Shown here piece by piece: positions 35,789 through 48,689 of a stretch of 64,000 nt of DNA. The stretch spans positions 124,001 through 188,000 of the forward strand of contig WHUX01000073.1 in assembly GCA_015179025.1 (NCBI GenBank). Reading direction: 5' to 3'. The notes beneath the pieces were generated by a model. The model was not told the DNA's origin and made no database searches. It saw only the letters and a list, made by a program, of their open reading frames with translations. This DNA is from Terfezia claveryi (lineage: Eukaryota; Ascomycota; Pezizomycetes; Pezizales; Pezizaceae). The translations under genes and the position numbers were made by a program. The number at the start of each line of letters is the position of its first letter. Positions within the stretch are counted from its first letter, which is position 1.

Positions 35789-36036
35789 ATGATGAGGGAA
35801 GTGAAGGCACTACTGGACAACCAGAACAATACCATTTTTGCTGAGTGTGAAAAGATATATGAGCAACTGAACGAGCAACTGAACCAATAGAACTAGAACC
35901 TGCATGGAATTGTAGATCACTATAAGCAATAAGAAGAAGAGAGAGTGAAGTCGGAGCAAACTCTCAAAAATCAAATAAATGAATTGGGATTGCAGCTTAA
36001 AAACTTTCAGGAGGTGGTGGAATGGCGCCTGGATTA
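35789..36036 (+). pseudogene. Coiled-coil ORF fragment ending at a hAT-like terminus
   Basis: Starting at ATG 35789, the frame reads a heptad-like coiled coil (MMREVKALLDNQNN, IYEQLNEQLNQ, EEERVKSEQTLKNQINELGL) with three stops at Gln-like positions. It is cut at 36036 by sequence resembling the end at 53873. Identity unknown; Gag-type or transposon-accessory proteins often look like this. Confidence 0.4.
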
Positions 36037-36180
36037 GTATACACATCGGCTCGAGTCAAGGCGAGTTCTACTACTATTTTTCCTACTCGGTACCGACTCG
36101 CACCGACACCCATTCTTCCGAAGCCAACTCGCTGCCAACTCAGCGGCTACTCATTGATTGACCGAGTCCTCGCTAAGAAT
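36037..36180. repeat. hAT-like terminal region (left)
   Basis: Begins TAGTATACACATCGGCTCGA and is rich in CGAGT/ACTCG words. The reverse complement of 53873-53740 begins TAGTGTACACACCGAGGCGA and continues with related blocks (TTTTTCC, GACTC..CCGAC, CCAACTCG, CGGCTA) in the same order. The two are therefore inverted terminal regions of the same family. Confidence 0.5.
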
Positions 36181-36230
36181 TAGTCACCCATGTTTCACCT
36201 CGGTCTTGGTTTTGTGTTTTCTCCATTATC

Positions 36231-36757
36231 TGTCACAGATCACTCCTCCTGTCACAGATCCGTCCTCCTATCATAGATCAGTCCTCCTGTCATGAATCCG
36301 TCCTCCTATCACGGATTGCCCTGCCTGTTACAGATTCCTTCCATCAGGAAAGAATTATAGTTTGCCTTTAGTGGCACCCAGGGCACCCGATGGCGCCTGC
36401 TGGCGCCTGCTGGCGCCCAAGGCACCCATGAAACAAGTACTATTTGTTTGCTAGGTGCCTTGGGTGCCAGTGGGCGCCAGTAGGCGCCATCAGGCGCCCT
36501 GGATGCTACTAAAGGCAAACTATAATTCTTTCCTGATGTTCTCCTGTCACAGACTTGAACTTTTCCTTCCCGCTCAATCCTTACCACCATTTCACAACTG
36601 CATTCTACTAGTAGCTAACCTTCTGTCCATTCCCCTGTCATTCTCCTGTATAATCTTACCATGCCTTGCATGCTAATGTGAATTACATTCGTTGATACTT
36701 CATCAATTTCTGCACACTCTGATTCTTATAAAACGAATTACTTTAATTCTGCAAATA
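36231..36757 (+). repeat. Copy 1 of a direct repeat with a TGTCACGGA array
   Basis: About six 19-bp units of the type GGATCCGTCCTCCTGTCAC (36231-36338) are followed by about 215 bp starting GACTTGAACTTTTCCTTCC. Both parts recur in the same orientation at 53285-53625. A 193-bp hairpin is inserted between them in this copy only. Confidence 0.7.
36344..36536. mobile_element. 193-bp foldback MITE
   Basis: Outer arms TCAGGAAAGAATTATAGTTT and its inverse close a long hairpin; inside are several GGCGCC palindromes and a loop around TACTATTTGTT. The related repeat at 53.3 kb lacks this insert, giving an empty-site comparison. Confidence 0.75.
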
Positions 36758-37221
36758 TAGAAACCTAAACTAACTGATAAATTCCCAATACTCATGTCTA
36801 AACAAATCTCAATATCCCAAGATCAAGGTAAAGTAATTCTCCGATCCCACTTATACCGCCCTCTTACATAAAACTGGCCCTCCTACATACTATCAAAAAG
36901 ATAGCAAACTGAATCAAAAAGCAACTCCCAACAGAAATAGATAAAGAAATATTGCACATGAAATCCTCAAAACTCTAGCTGTCCCATATAACAACTAAAA
37001 TAGCAAACCTAAATGAAGAAAATACTCCTAACATAGAAAAGAAATTTTCCCTAGAACCTGTACTAATACTTACCTACTAGTATACCCCACATACCATCAA
37101 CATCCCTACCTACTCATACTTTGTAGTTCCTACGCTGTGTAGATCGCAGTTTCTTCTGAAACCTGCTTGCCATTGATGGCGTCAGACTTACGGACTGTAA
37201 TAAACGGTACTTCCGGGTGCT

Positions 37222-40170
37222 TCAATGCGGAGTTGAAGGAGATGGTGTTGCTGCTTGCCCACACAATAGACTTTGATGGAACAAGTTGGACATGCCTGAG
37301 GTAGAATCTTCCATGAAACTATGTGATGGGCTGGCATTCTCGGATGCTAAATCTGCTAGGTCATTTAGGAGGTACTCATCCATTATCTGTCTCCCAGCTA
37401 CTTCCGTGTCACAATCTATATCTGAATCTATGTCCGTCTGTCCCTGAACGGTATCTAGAGACTGTGCTACTATGTGGCAGAGGAAGTCTGTATCATAGCT
37501 GAGTGCTTGTTTCTCCAGCATTACCTCACCTTCATCCAAATCAGCTATGCCTTCTTCTACATGTACTGGTCTAATTTGTGCCTCTGGGGTTCCATATTTC
37601 GCATGTACAGCATCCCACAATTTGGTTAACATTAGCGCAGTTATCATCTGGTGACCTATTCTGTTGTGTCGGTATGGCAAAATATCTCGAGCACTACTGA
37701 ATATTCGCTCTACTGGGATAGATGTGAGTGGAATGCTCAATATGTCCCTCGCCATTTGTGCCAGAGTGGGATATTCATTAGCATGCACCTTCCACCAGAA
37801 TAGAAGGCATTTCTCATTCAGTGTTGTTACCAGATTTGCCAGGTATCTCTTGATTTCTAGCATATCCTTCAATTGGCTTATGGTATACTCTTGTAGTCAA
37901 TGCATTATATAGGATTGTTCTCCATCATCTACTTGTATATTATAAACCTGGGCTTCCGGCACATACTTGGCGTAATTATGTTCAAAATAATCTTCGAACT
38001 GAACCCTAAGAAGCGAATTTGGTAAGAATTATGTTTTTTTGTATATTATGGATGGTCTCCTGTCACGGAAAATGGTGTCACGGAAAATAGTGTCATGAAA
38101 ATAGTATCACAGAAAATACATGGGCCAAAATAGTCATATGCTGATGGAATTCATACGTACTTGTAATACTCCGTGTATAAATATAGTCCCCATTCTGCTG
38201 TGTACTACTTGGATCTTGGACATTAAGATTTCCCCAGTCGTTATACAAGGATAATTTCTTAGATAGATCAAGGATGGTTGTAAGGTTGTAGATGAGAGAT
38301 TGTTTTTCGGTCCTAGAATAATACTTCTTGAAGATCTGCTGACACGTTTTTATCGTAGAGAGAAACCCTGGAGCCAGGTAGGATTAGCTGGAAGTTTGCG
38401 TATACGTTTCCGCTGTTTTTCTATGTGGTCGAAGATGTCATTGTAGATAAAGAACACATTCTGTATGGTCATATGCTACCCTGTAGAGATAGTATAAGTG
38501 TAATCTGATAAAGGTTTCAGGAAAATAGTAGCCTCCTGAACTTGGTTCCACTCTTCTTGACTCAACCATAACTCTAAGTACTTGCTCTCTGTCGTAGATA
38601 GAGCGATCCATTGCTCAATGTAGCACTGGAGCCTCAATGCTCAAGTAAGCATTTCAAAGGTTGAGTTCCAGCGAGTTTTGACATCCTGAATGAGCCCCAT
38701 GGGCGCATGGGAATCAGTTTGGAGTTCCTTGAATTATGCTAGGCATTGTGGGCTGGCTACTATAGCCTTACAGAGCTCTCGAACCTAGACAAATGTTAGC
38801 AATAGGATTCCGTGACATGTATTAGCCTTTCATGACATGTCGCCATTCTGTAACATGTCTGCCATTCCGTGACATCTTTATTGAGTAGCTCAGAAGATGA
38901 CTTACTTTGCAAACAGATCGTGCGAATGTACCTGGAGCATAAATCTGTAGTGCTCTGATTGAAGACTCAATAGCAGGGGTGGACGAGGCAGTATCATTAT
39001 TATCTGGGTTCGACCTGAGTTCTTTTATAAACTGGTTACTTACTAGCGCAATCACATGTGCGAGGCAGGGAAGTCGGTATTGCTAGGGGTCCCATTTAGC
39101 ACCGAATACATTGGCTTGTAAATGCTTAGCCAATGCCGTATTGACACTCGCGTTGTCCGAAACGATGGCCAAGACTCGGTTCGAAATGCCATATTCCCTA
39201 ATTAAATTCTCTAGTTGATTACCCAAGTGCATAGCATTATGAGCTTCCCCACCTAGGTACTGGAATCCAATCATATGTTGGCACAGCTGCCAATCATGGT
39301 CTATATAATAGAGTGTTGTGCCCATGAATACTAACTTGTTTGGAGAAGTCCAACAGTCTGTAACGAGGTGGAGGAATGTATCTTCCAGAAGGCTTTTTTG
39401 AAGCTTCTATTAACTTCAGTGGCATAGTGATGTATGCTCCGGCGAAGTGTTGTCGCACAGGAGATATTAATACTAGATCTAAGAAATTTCAGGAGATACT
39501 GGAACTGCGGATGTTCGATGGTTCGGAAAGGTAAGTTTGTACCAATTACCGTTTTCATGAGTTCATGTTTGAAGCGATCATCACTGAATTGCAATTCGGG
39601 GGATTGTGCAACTGCAGGTGTTGTCTACTTGTAAATGAGCCTATGCCCAATTATTGCAGGTAGGTATGAATTATATAATTACCTTCCCAAACAGGGTTGA
39701 AATGTCCTGATTCTTTCGCCTACTAGCAGAGTGGCACCTGCCCGAGCTGAGATGAGTTCTCATATGTCTGTACCCATATTAAAGGCACTAGGGTGTTGCA
39801 AGGTACCCTTGCAAGCTAAGCAAAATATGAATGGCTTACCGCTGTGAATCTTAGCCCCTTGTCCGAATTGGGCCCAGTGCGCTGCTGTTCGGAGCTTAGA
39901 ATCCTCGGGGTGGGTTAATATTATTACTTCTTAGATCTTTAGCCAGATTGTCATGGAGCTTGCCTGCCCACTCGGTCATTTCCCACCATGCATCAAATGG
40001 TGCAGATTGTTCAGCTTCCCACTGGAAAGCTGTCCCGCCTAATATTCTGGTGAGAGTGGAAACTATTGGGCTCGATTGAGTACGGGCACACTTGGAGATA
40101 GAGACATGTTGGAGTATGGGGCTAGTAGTGCAAGTTCGTCTGGCTATTGTGTTCCTAGGAGTTGGCAATA
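37222..40170 (-). pseudogene. hAT transposase pseudogene
   Basis: Blocks in order on the minus strand: WWEMTEWAGKLHDNLAKD (40000), a BED-like zinc finger with FCLACKGTLQHPSAF (39830), FKHELMKTVIGTNLPFRTIE, DCWTSPNKLVFMGTTLYYID (first catalytic Asp), LAIVSDNASVN (second Asp) then CLAHVIALVSNQFI, TTILDLSKKLSLYNDWG, and the C-terminal dimerisation domain (37222-37872) with MARDILSIPLTSIPVERIFS. The order and motifs are those of hAT-family transposases. Several stops and frame changes, and possible introns, separate the blocks. The last 216-codon frame is intact and ends with an acidic, Ser-rich tail. Confidence 0.8.
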
Positions 40171-40877
40171 ATAGATTTGGAAGGGCAGTAGGGAAGAGAG
40201 GCCTATTTATTCATATTCTGAGAGCATTTGGGGTATGTCATAGATAACGTGTGCTTGTCATGGATAACGTGTACTTGTCATGGATAATGTGTGCTTGTCA
40301 CAGATTTTATAGGAGACATTCACAAGGTACCTGTGGCACTTTCCTTAATAACCCAAACCTATCTATATATAAAATATGTCTGTCAATCATGCTGTAGTAT
40401 ATCAATAGCGCACCAAACCTAATTCCAATCCAAGTGCGCAATCATCCATTCATTCCAAAATGGATCTACAATATTATCGTGGACATCATCTGAGTCCTCT
40501 GAGCTATATGGTGAGAGCTCACTTCTAGGCTCAAAGCATCCATCTGGCTTTGATATATTGTTGGAGATATTGGTCAAATCTAGTTGGAGTATGCTAGATC
40601 TCAATAGCTAATCGGGGCTGTCTGTGAGTTGCAAAATCTCGAGAGGTCTAGACATAATTAGCCTGCGTGCTATCTATGTACAAGGATTAGTAAGATACCT
40701 TCTTAAAGGCCGAAGCCAGACCTCTTGCCCACAACATAATACTGTTATCCTAAGTGGGGGATGCTATTATACTAGTATATAGACAGGATGCCAAATGATT
40801 CTGCTGTCAAGGATCCAGTAGGTCTGGGAGAGTATCTACAATAGGTATGTTAGCACTCCAATGTTTTAATGCAACAA
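40171..40877. other. Non-coding, TGTCACGGA-type repeats
   Basis: Immediately upstream of the hAT transposase. Three to four units TTGTCATGGATAACGTGTGC lie at 40252-40310. The minus-strand frame 40419-40604 is short and unidentified. Confidence 0.5.
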
Positions 40878-41404
40878 TTAACTTACCGATGGGTATTGAC
40901 AATCTTCACATAAACCCCATATCTCTCCCTCACCAGTCAGATAATGGTGGAAAAGGGTAATGCACAACAAATCATACATAGTATAGTCATCTAGGTAAAA
41001 GGGATCCCAAGTCGTCTTTGGACTCCTGTAGATACTCAAGAAGAGCAGTAAATCATACTGATTAATCCAAATCCTCTCTAGAAGCTCCATGGCTACCACT
41101 CGGGATATAATCTTGTTGGGGTCAAATCGGTCCATAACTAACTGTCTAGACTGGTGTGTTACCATTTCCATTCCATGTAGACTAAGGAACCATTGTATCC
41201 TAGCAGTATCTCTCCAGTGCTCCCGGAACTCTTTGAAACCGAGTTCATCTTCTGGATTGTGGTATACTGCCATATTTGTGTAGTAGTCTGGTTGGCACAA
41301 TGCCCGTTGTGAAGCTGATATGGATGGTGAGAATTACAACCCTGATGAACTATATATAAGCAAAACTCCAGATGATAGTTCTGGAAAGAATCCCTAAATG
41401 GCAA
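40878..41404 (-). pseudogene. Unidentified protein fragment
   Basis: A 140-codon frame (40878-41300) with protein-like composition: ELGFKEFREHWRDTARIQWF, then FDPNKIISRVVAMELLERIW, then WGLCEDCQYPSVS. It is preceded by another frame, LPFRDSFQNYHLEFCLYIVH, reading into it via a frame change or intron near 41290. No domain recognised. It lies between the hAT transposase and the basic/acidic gene. Confidence 0.4.
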
Positions 41405-42820
41405 TGTCCTCTTTTGATAGGTTGTTTAGTTATATCTGATTCTGCTTTAGAATTAGTAGACAAAAGTAGACTACTGTACTCCGCAGGTAATACTAATTGT
41501 ATCTTAAGGACCTGGCTCGCATTAGTCATGGGAAAGACCTGCGTGACCCACCTAGGACATGGCAAAAGATCTATGACAACACATCCGTGACAAGACATCC
41601 ATGACAAAATAAGCCATCCGTAATAATATAAAATATCCATGACAAGAAAAAATATCTATGACACATAAGTTTAGCACAAGCTACCCACCCAAATGGAACT
41701 ACCATCCTGATCTACTCTAGCCTAGTATTGAACTGCCACCTTCATTCATAATAGTACCATATCTACGAAAGCGATAGGTCGATGCATAATCTACAGCGAT
41801 TGACTAGTCAATAGGATAGATTGGTTATTATCAACCTATGTAGTTGAGGTCAAAGCATGCACTGATACACTTTGTTGTATACTATAAAAGTTAGTTTAGC
41901 CAGTAGAAAGTAGGCTGGGTGAAGTATTCTATCTGTCTCATGTGATAATGGTCAATGTATCTTCTCAAAAGCATTATTAATCCTGATATAGTCTAGTCGT
42001 TCACATCCATTGACCCATCAATTACTCTACTAGCAATAATGTCATTTATCATTTGCAGAGGTATAGGTAGTCTACTTGTATGAGCCTCCTTGTGAGGTAC
42101 AATGGGTCAAGGGGTCCAGGTCAAGCTAAGCCAGTTCCGAAACAGGTAACACATACTTAGGGATGTTTCAGGGAGTAACCAGAGATATTTTGGGGCAGTA
42201 GCTTGGGCCAGGGTCTGCTGAGGCCAGATAAATTCTACGTATCCCTATCTCGTACTACTCGATTAACTTCGATCCTCCATTATCTGCATCTCCCTAGCCT
42301 TTTGTCATTCCGCATCAAGCCACCTCCTATCTTTTATTACTATACCACAAGAAAGTATGCCAACTAATTTAACTATTAGGCAAAGAGGTGAAATTCCAGG
42401 GTTAAGGTATGACTTCCATACTTTTTTGCTTGCCCCATATGATATTGCATACATGTCCTGTGTTATTTGAGTAAGTGTGATAGCCATGTGGACTTGTCCC
42501 ATTTTACGCGGTTCCACTGAACAGATGATGATAATTGTTATTTTCCTGTTACCTTAAGCAGGTCATGTTTGAAGGGCATGGAAAACACATGTGCCACAAG
42601 GTCGTGTGGTTTCTTCTGCTGGAAAGTGATCTGTGGTAAGGAACAGGAAAAGGATGTATAGCGGTATTATGTGATAACTCACACTTGATTTGACATGGTA
42701 TTACTGGCTTGCAGCTAATTCCTTTTCACCCAAACTTCTAGTGGTTATCAAACCCGATACCGAGTGCGAAATCAGTTACGTTGTCTAATGGTAGAGGTGC
42801 CAGCCACCCCTAGTGAAGCC
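41405..42820. other. Non-coding or decayed; TCCGTGACA cluster
   Basis: A cluster of CATCCGTGACA-type units on the opposite orientation lies at 41540-41665. The minus frame at 42305-42517 is unidentified. No other structure seen. Confidence 0.4.
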
Positions 42821-42849
42821 GAAACTGAAGGAGATAATGAGAGGGGGTT

Positions 42850-43150
42850 TTGCAGGAACTAGTGGTGGAGATGCAGGAGGACAATCCTAAGCCAGGGGTT
42901 GAAAACAAAGAGAATGAGAACCTCTCTTTGTTAGTCCAAGTCCAGCAATCCCCATACTCGCCATTTGAACATTCCCAACCTGAACAACCTTCCCTGTCAT
43001 TTGACCCCCCCTGTTATTAACTCAAGAAGGGCAAGGTGGTCTCAAGAGCGGTCATCCCGGCGATGCCATGTTGTAAACAAAAGCGATGGCAAAGGCAGCA
43101 GGAAGCAGGAGTCATGGAGGAGGTCGCTGTGGGGGAAGTCTTACTATTGA
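42850..43150 (+). pseudogene. Unidentified coding remnant
   Basis: A frame with protein-like bias: ELVVEMQEDNPKPGVENKEN, then SPYSPFEHSQPEQPSLSFD, then a basic stretch (RRARWSQERSSRR). No start or domain recognised. TGTCACAGA clusters follow at 43490-43560 and 43660-43705. Confidence 0.3.
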
Positions 43151-43763
43151 CATTGGGCCAGGCTCTTCTGATTTTTATTTTGGCCCGATATCATTCCATG
43201 TTAACCAAAATTAAACCACCAATATATTCATGCGTAGACTTGACTGCAGGTAAAATTCACAATGATGGGTACACGCATCGTGGTGATGCTAGTCACGTGC
43301 CCGTGTTCGGTTAATAGCATTCAGGTTTGCTTGTAAACAAAGAATGAATTCCTTTATTTGCATGAACAGAGGTTTTTGGTAGTCATCTTCCATTTATCTG
43401 TAAATTCCAAGGAATCGTCAGCGCTTTAATGGTGATTTCTATCTATATAATCTATAGTGAAGATAACGAAGGGTATGTGTTCCAAAGCCATGTCACAGAT
43501 GCTGTCACAGAGGATGTCACAGAGGCTGTGACGGAGGTCGTGTCCAGAAATTTGAAGTTGAATGATAGTTAGCTTATTCACTGACTATCATTTATCTCAA
43601 TCACTGACATTCCCGTCTAAATAACTAGCAGAACCAAGACATATGTTTTGCAAAATCGTGTCATGGAGGTTGTCATAGAGGTGTCACGGAGGTCATGTCA
43701 AGGGAACGAGGTTGAGCCCAAAGTGGAAAAACTACTGACGAAGTTTGTGTTTAAGTATTCACA

Positions 43764-44180
43764 ATGCCAAACCGTCCTGAGAAGAAAAAGACAACTGGTA
43801 AAGTGCCAACTAGCCCGGCACTAGAACCTCCAATGCAGAAAAAAAGAAAGACAACCCTAGGAGTGCCAGCCAGCCCGGTTGCAAAGACACCGACAACTCG
43901 CACAGAGCATGTTCCCAAAAAAAGGAAGACAAGAGCAGAATTAGCTCAGCCAATTGAGGATGTTCCAAGAAGAAGGACAAGAGCCGAACTAGCCCTCATT
44001 CCACCCCCAGTTGAGAATGTTCCAACAAGAAGCATGCCAAGAGTGGAACTTGCCGAGGATGTTCTAAAGAATCTTTATGCCAAATACGCTGACTTCCCAT
44101 AAGGCTCTCGAGAGTTTAATCCAGACACAGAATTTAGTGGGGGGAGGAAGGCATGGGGCACCTCCACTAATCTCTATATA
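43764..44180 (+). pseudogene. Basic/acidic ORF, 5' part (split by gypsy element B)
   Basis: Starts at ATG 43764. The first 110 codons are rich in Lys, Arg and Pro with nuclear-localisation-like KKRKT blocks and a repeated RAELA/VELA motif next to DVP/NVP. A TAA at 44100 (Gln-like position) is followed by in-frame coding right up to the LTR at 44181. The continuation is found at 50325. Composition suggests a nuclear or chromatin-associated protein, an inference only. No family recognised. Confidence 0.5.
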
Positions 44181-44691
44181 TAAGACGTGGGCTCTGGGGA
44201 CAAGGCGACCAAGAGGTACGCCGGGGAGAAGGCAGGGACTAGGGCAAGACACACATAGGAACACTACGTGTGTGACTAGGGGAAGGCTGGGACGGGGAGG
44301 CAAGGGCAAGAGGCAAGAGGGGTAGAGGGCAAGGGGCACGAGACACGCGGAGGCAGTTGCCGTGTGTATCGGAGGGGGGCAGCTGTACTGCAGAGTTATT
44401 CACGGGACAAGGCAAGACGAGGGGGTGTACAAGGGAGGTATACCTTCACGGAGAGGCAAGGTCCTGTATTCGGTATACAAGACATTGGATAGGGATCCAA
44501 CGACAGTACGAGAGATAGGGGCTATATATATTCATGATTCCAGGCCAAGGCAAAGAAAGGAATAAGCTTCCCGAGATCCCTATCTCAGGAGCCAAACAGG
44601 ATAGCAATAACCTATCACCTGCGCCGCAGGTGATAAGCTATCACCTGAGTCGCAGGTGATGACAAGGACAACTAAGCATGCAGTTGTAATA
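44181..44691 (-). repeat. Element B 3' LTR
   Basis: 511 bp, aligned by eye to the 5' LTR and to the LTRs of A and C. The outer TGTCAC is changed to TATTAC. A palindromic block TATCACCTGCGCCGCAGGTG is present twice (44608-44664), once in the 5' LTR. The polypurine tract AAAGGGGGGATAG (minus strand) adjoins at 44692-44705. Confidence 0.8.
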
Positions 44692-44869
44692 CTATCCCCC
44701 CTTTAGGGTAGAGCTCCAGTGATAAGGAGGCTTAGGGCATGACAACCGGCAAAATCAATACAAGAAACAACAACAAGTGCAAGAACGAGAACCCTAACTC
44801 CAAACAACAACAAAGACCTATCACCTGCATCGCAGGCGATAACGGAGACAACAACAATAAGAACAAGGA

Positions 44870-47800
44870 CAAGAACCCCAACTTAAACATGGGGAGATCA
44901 CTCAACTGGATGGGGCTTCCTCAGGTATTGCTGATGGAACAGGGAGACAAATCCTGTGCATTCTCCAAGTCCTCAGCGAGTTGCCAAGTAGTCTCCTCAT
45001 CCCCTAACCATTTAACCTTGTATTGCAGATGACCATACCTCTTCCTTGAGTCCAATACCTCTTCGACCTCCCACTCCTCTTCACCCTAGATCACTACAGG
45101 AGGGGAAGAGAGGTATTTCTGCCCTGGGAGGGGTCATCCGCAGCGGGCTAGATCTCGGAGACATGAACAACCGAGTGCCGTTTGATATCTTTGGGAAACC
45201 TCAATCGATAGGCATGAGTTCCCACAGCTGCCAATACCTCAAAGGGTCCCAGGAATTTATGATCCAGCTTGCGGGAGGGGTGTTCTGTTCGGAAGTGCCG
45301 GGTGGAAAGCCATACTTTGTCTCCTGGCTGATATTTAGGGGCTGGCAACCGTGATCCATTAGCATACTCAGCTTGCCGGGCTTGTGCATATCCCAGCTCA
45401 GCTTTCTGGGTATGCTAGAGTTCAGCGATTCCAACCACGAACTCCTTAGATGGGGGGTGGGCTTTTTGCAGGGGCGCCAGGACATCCACGAACCGGGAGT
45501 GCCAACCATAATTAGGCAGGAAAGGGGAGGTTTTGGAGGATTCCGAGAACTGGTTGTTCATAGCAAATTCGCAGGTTGCCAGCAACGAAACCCAGTTATC
45601 CTGCTGGTAATTGACAAAGACCCGCAGATATTGCTTCATAATGGCATTCATCCTCTCCGATTGGCCGTCCGTCTGGAGGTGATATGCCATTGATAGATGT
45701 GCTTTGATCCCCAGAAGTTCCCAGAAGGCTTGCCAGAATTCTGAGGTAAACTGAGGGCCATGGTCAGATACGATCGATTCAGGGAGGCCATGGTATCGGA
45801 ATATATTATTGAGGTAAAGATTAGCTAACTCTGGGGTAGAGCAGGTATCCCGGCAAGGTATAGCATACCTCATTTTCATCAACCGATCCACTACTATCAA
45901 GATGGCATTGAACCTCAATCTTCTGGCAACCCTATTACGAAGTCTATAGTCAGGTGCAGCCACAGCCGATCAGGGATATCCAGAGGTTTCAGGGTCCCAT
46001 ACGGGGCGTGGCGGACAGGCTTAGCACGTTTGCAAACGTGGCAGTTCCGTATGTACCGCTCCATATCCTTCCGTTGGTCGATCTATATGTACTCCCTAGC
46101 CAGAAGCTCTAACGTTTTGGCCACTCCAAGGTGACCTGCAACCAGGCTGTCATGGTGTTCCTTGATTAATCAAAGGCGCAGCTCTCCTTCCGGCACATAC
46201 AGCCATTCGAGGTAGTAGAAGAGGCCTTCCTGGACAGTACACTCAGCTAGGGAGATCTTGAGGTGGCGGCGCTGGCCAGAATCCACTGCAGCGATAATTC
46301 CCTTAGTCAGGGGGTCATCCTCATATACCCGTCTCACCAGTTGTCGGAGGTCGGCTTCCATGGCAGCCTCGGCTTCCACATTAGCCTCAGCATCAGTAAG
46401 GACATTGGCCGCCAGATCAAGGTTTTCGGGCTTCAATACCACCTGATTTTGATATTTTAGCCTTTCATCCCTCTCCTTAGGGAGATCTCCTAATCTTCAG
46501 GTTAGCATATCTGGCTTGCCACCAGCTTTCCCAGGATGGTACTTGATCTTAAAGTTGAACCGAGAGAGAAATTCTGACCACCTGGCCTACCGTCGGTTGA
46601 GCAGCTTGGTGGTGGTAAAGTACTCAAGGTTTTTATGGTCGGAAAGTACTTCGATAATTCCCTTGACTGACTCCAGGTGTGGCCTCCATTCCTCGAATGC
46701 TTGTACAATGGCCATCAGCTCCTTGTCATAGATCTCGTAGTTGCACTCAGCTGGGGAATGCTTCTTTGAGAAATAGGCTACTGGGTGGAGGACTCCATCA
46801 ACATACTGGAATAGGATTCTGGCGGAGACATAGTCAGAGGCGTCCGTTTCCATGATGCACTCGCTATCGGGGTCAAAATAGGCCAGGATTAGGGCTGAGC
46901 AGAAGGCTTCCTTGAGGTTTTGGAAGGCGGATTGGGCTTCTGGATTCTAGTGGAAGGCCCTTTTTGTCAAGTATGAGCCAGCTTCTACCTTCGTTTTCAT
47001 CAAGGCCGTCAGAGGTGCTGCGATTCTTGAGTATACCAGGATAAATTAGTGGTAGAAGTTGGCAAATCCTAGGAAGGCTTGCACATCCTTCAAATTGGCT
47101 GGGGTTTCCCACTCTTAGATTGCAGCAACTTTGGCGGGGTCTACCCTAATACCTTCTGTAGTTATGATCAAGCCCAGGTACTTCACTTCTTGGACGTGGA
47201 ATTCGCATTTTTCAGGCTTAAGGTACAGCCCAGCCTGCTTCAGCTTCTCCAAGACTTACCTGATATGGATTTTGTGCTCTGCCAGAGTATTTGAATAGAT
47301 CAAGATATCGTCAATGTAAGCTATGCAGAACACATCCAGGAAGTCTCGTAGAGTGTCATTAATAAAGTGTTGGAAAGAGGCCGGGGTATTGGTTAAGCCG
47401 AAGGGCATGATGTTGTACTCGAAGTAGCTATAACGTGTATGGAAGGCAGTTTTCCACTCCTCCCCCTCAGCGATCCGTACCAGGTTGTACGCTCCTCTCA
47501 AGTCCAATTTGGTGAACCATTTTGCCTTGGAAAGCCTGGCTAATGTCTCTTGGATTAGAGGTAGGGGGTACCTGTTTTTGACCATTATCTCGTTCAGGCT
47601 ATGATAATCAACACACAACCAAAGAGAGCTATCCAATTTCTTCATGAACAGTACAGGAGCACCAGCTGGGGAAGAGCTGTGCCGAATGAAGCTTTTATTC
47701 AAGTTCTCCTCCAGGTACTTCTTCAGGGCCTCCAATTCCACTCGGGACATTCCGTAAAGGGGCCCATAGGGGGGGGTCTTACCCTCTACTAGCAGAATTG

Positions 47801-48640
47801 TGTGGTCATATGGTCGGTGGAATGCTAGCTTCTCCGCAGCTTTTTCCGAGAACAGATCAATGAACTTGTGATATTTATCCAGGACCATGGCCTTCCACTC
47901 CTCCTTAGGCCACATCTTATTGATTTCCAGGTTTACCTCATGTATAGACAGGGCATGAGCCTTCAGCTTGTGCCTCCTGGTGAGGTAAGCGAAAGCCCCT
48001 GCCCTGATAAAGCTAACGTTGAGGGACTTTGGGGTCACCAGGGGGATAGAGGGGACAGGGGAAATAGGGGGAACAGGGGAAACAGGGGGAACAGGGGGAA
48101 CAGGGGTAAACGAGGAGTGGGCAGCATTGATGTACACGGGCTGGTATACCACTTGGGCTGGGTGGATTATCGGGGGTGGTAATGCGCATAGCCTCGTGAT
48201 GGTGATTTTTGGACCTCCACAGTTTTTTCTGCAATAATAGCTGTTGAATTGCAAGGTGTATGAGCCGAAGCTGACTGACACATTATGCATTCTGAGCCAG
48301 AAGATCCCAAGCACAATTGGATATTTTAGTTTGGTCACAAATATTGGGAGGTCCTCCGAATGGACTCCAATGGCACTGAGCAGACACGCGAGGTCAATAA
48401 TAGCCCCAGAAGAGATGGGGCAGCCATCAATGACGTCGAGAAGGCGGGGGTCTTTAACTTTGAGATTGGTATGGAATTTTTACTAACGAAGGCCTGATCA
48501 ATGAATGCAATTCCCGAAGCACCACAATCAATGAGAGCTGATGTTACCACTGTTTTACCATTGAATTTAATAGTTATTGGTACTATAAAATGCTCCAAAC
48601 AAGCGAGATTCATCAACAGACATAAGTGCAGGCAAAGAAA
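44870..48640 (-). pseudogene. Element B pol (protease-RT-RNase H-integrase-chromodomain), broken
   Basis: Homologous throughout to element A pol. Visible blocks: protease DCGASG (48530), Pro/Val-rich spacer made of PPVSPVPP repeats (48030-48120), RT FCIAYIDDILIYSN (47310), RNase [11 protein letters not shown] (46840), integrase IVSDHGPQFTSEFWQAF (45750) and HLQTDGQSERMNAI (45660), chromodomain EEEWEVEEVLDSRKRYG (45050). At least a dozen stops or frameshifts. The plus-strand glycine-rich frame at 47868-48182 is an antisense shadow of the spacer. Confidence 0.8.
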
Positions 48641-48689
48641 ATGCAGACAAAGATAAATGCCCTATGCAGGTCCCTTGCTAGTGTCAGTA

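Noticed and set aside
47868..48182. Collagen-like glycine-rich plus-strand ORF
   Set aside because: Antisense of the Pro-rich protease-RT spacer of element B.
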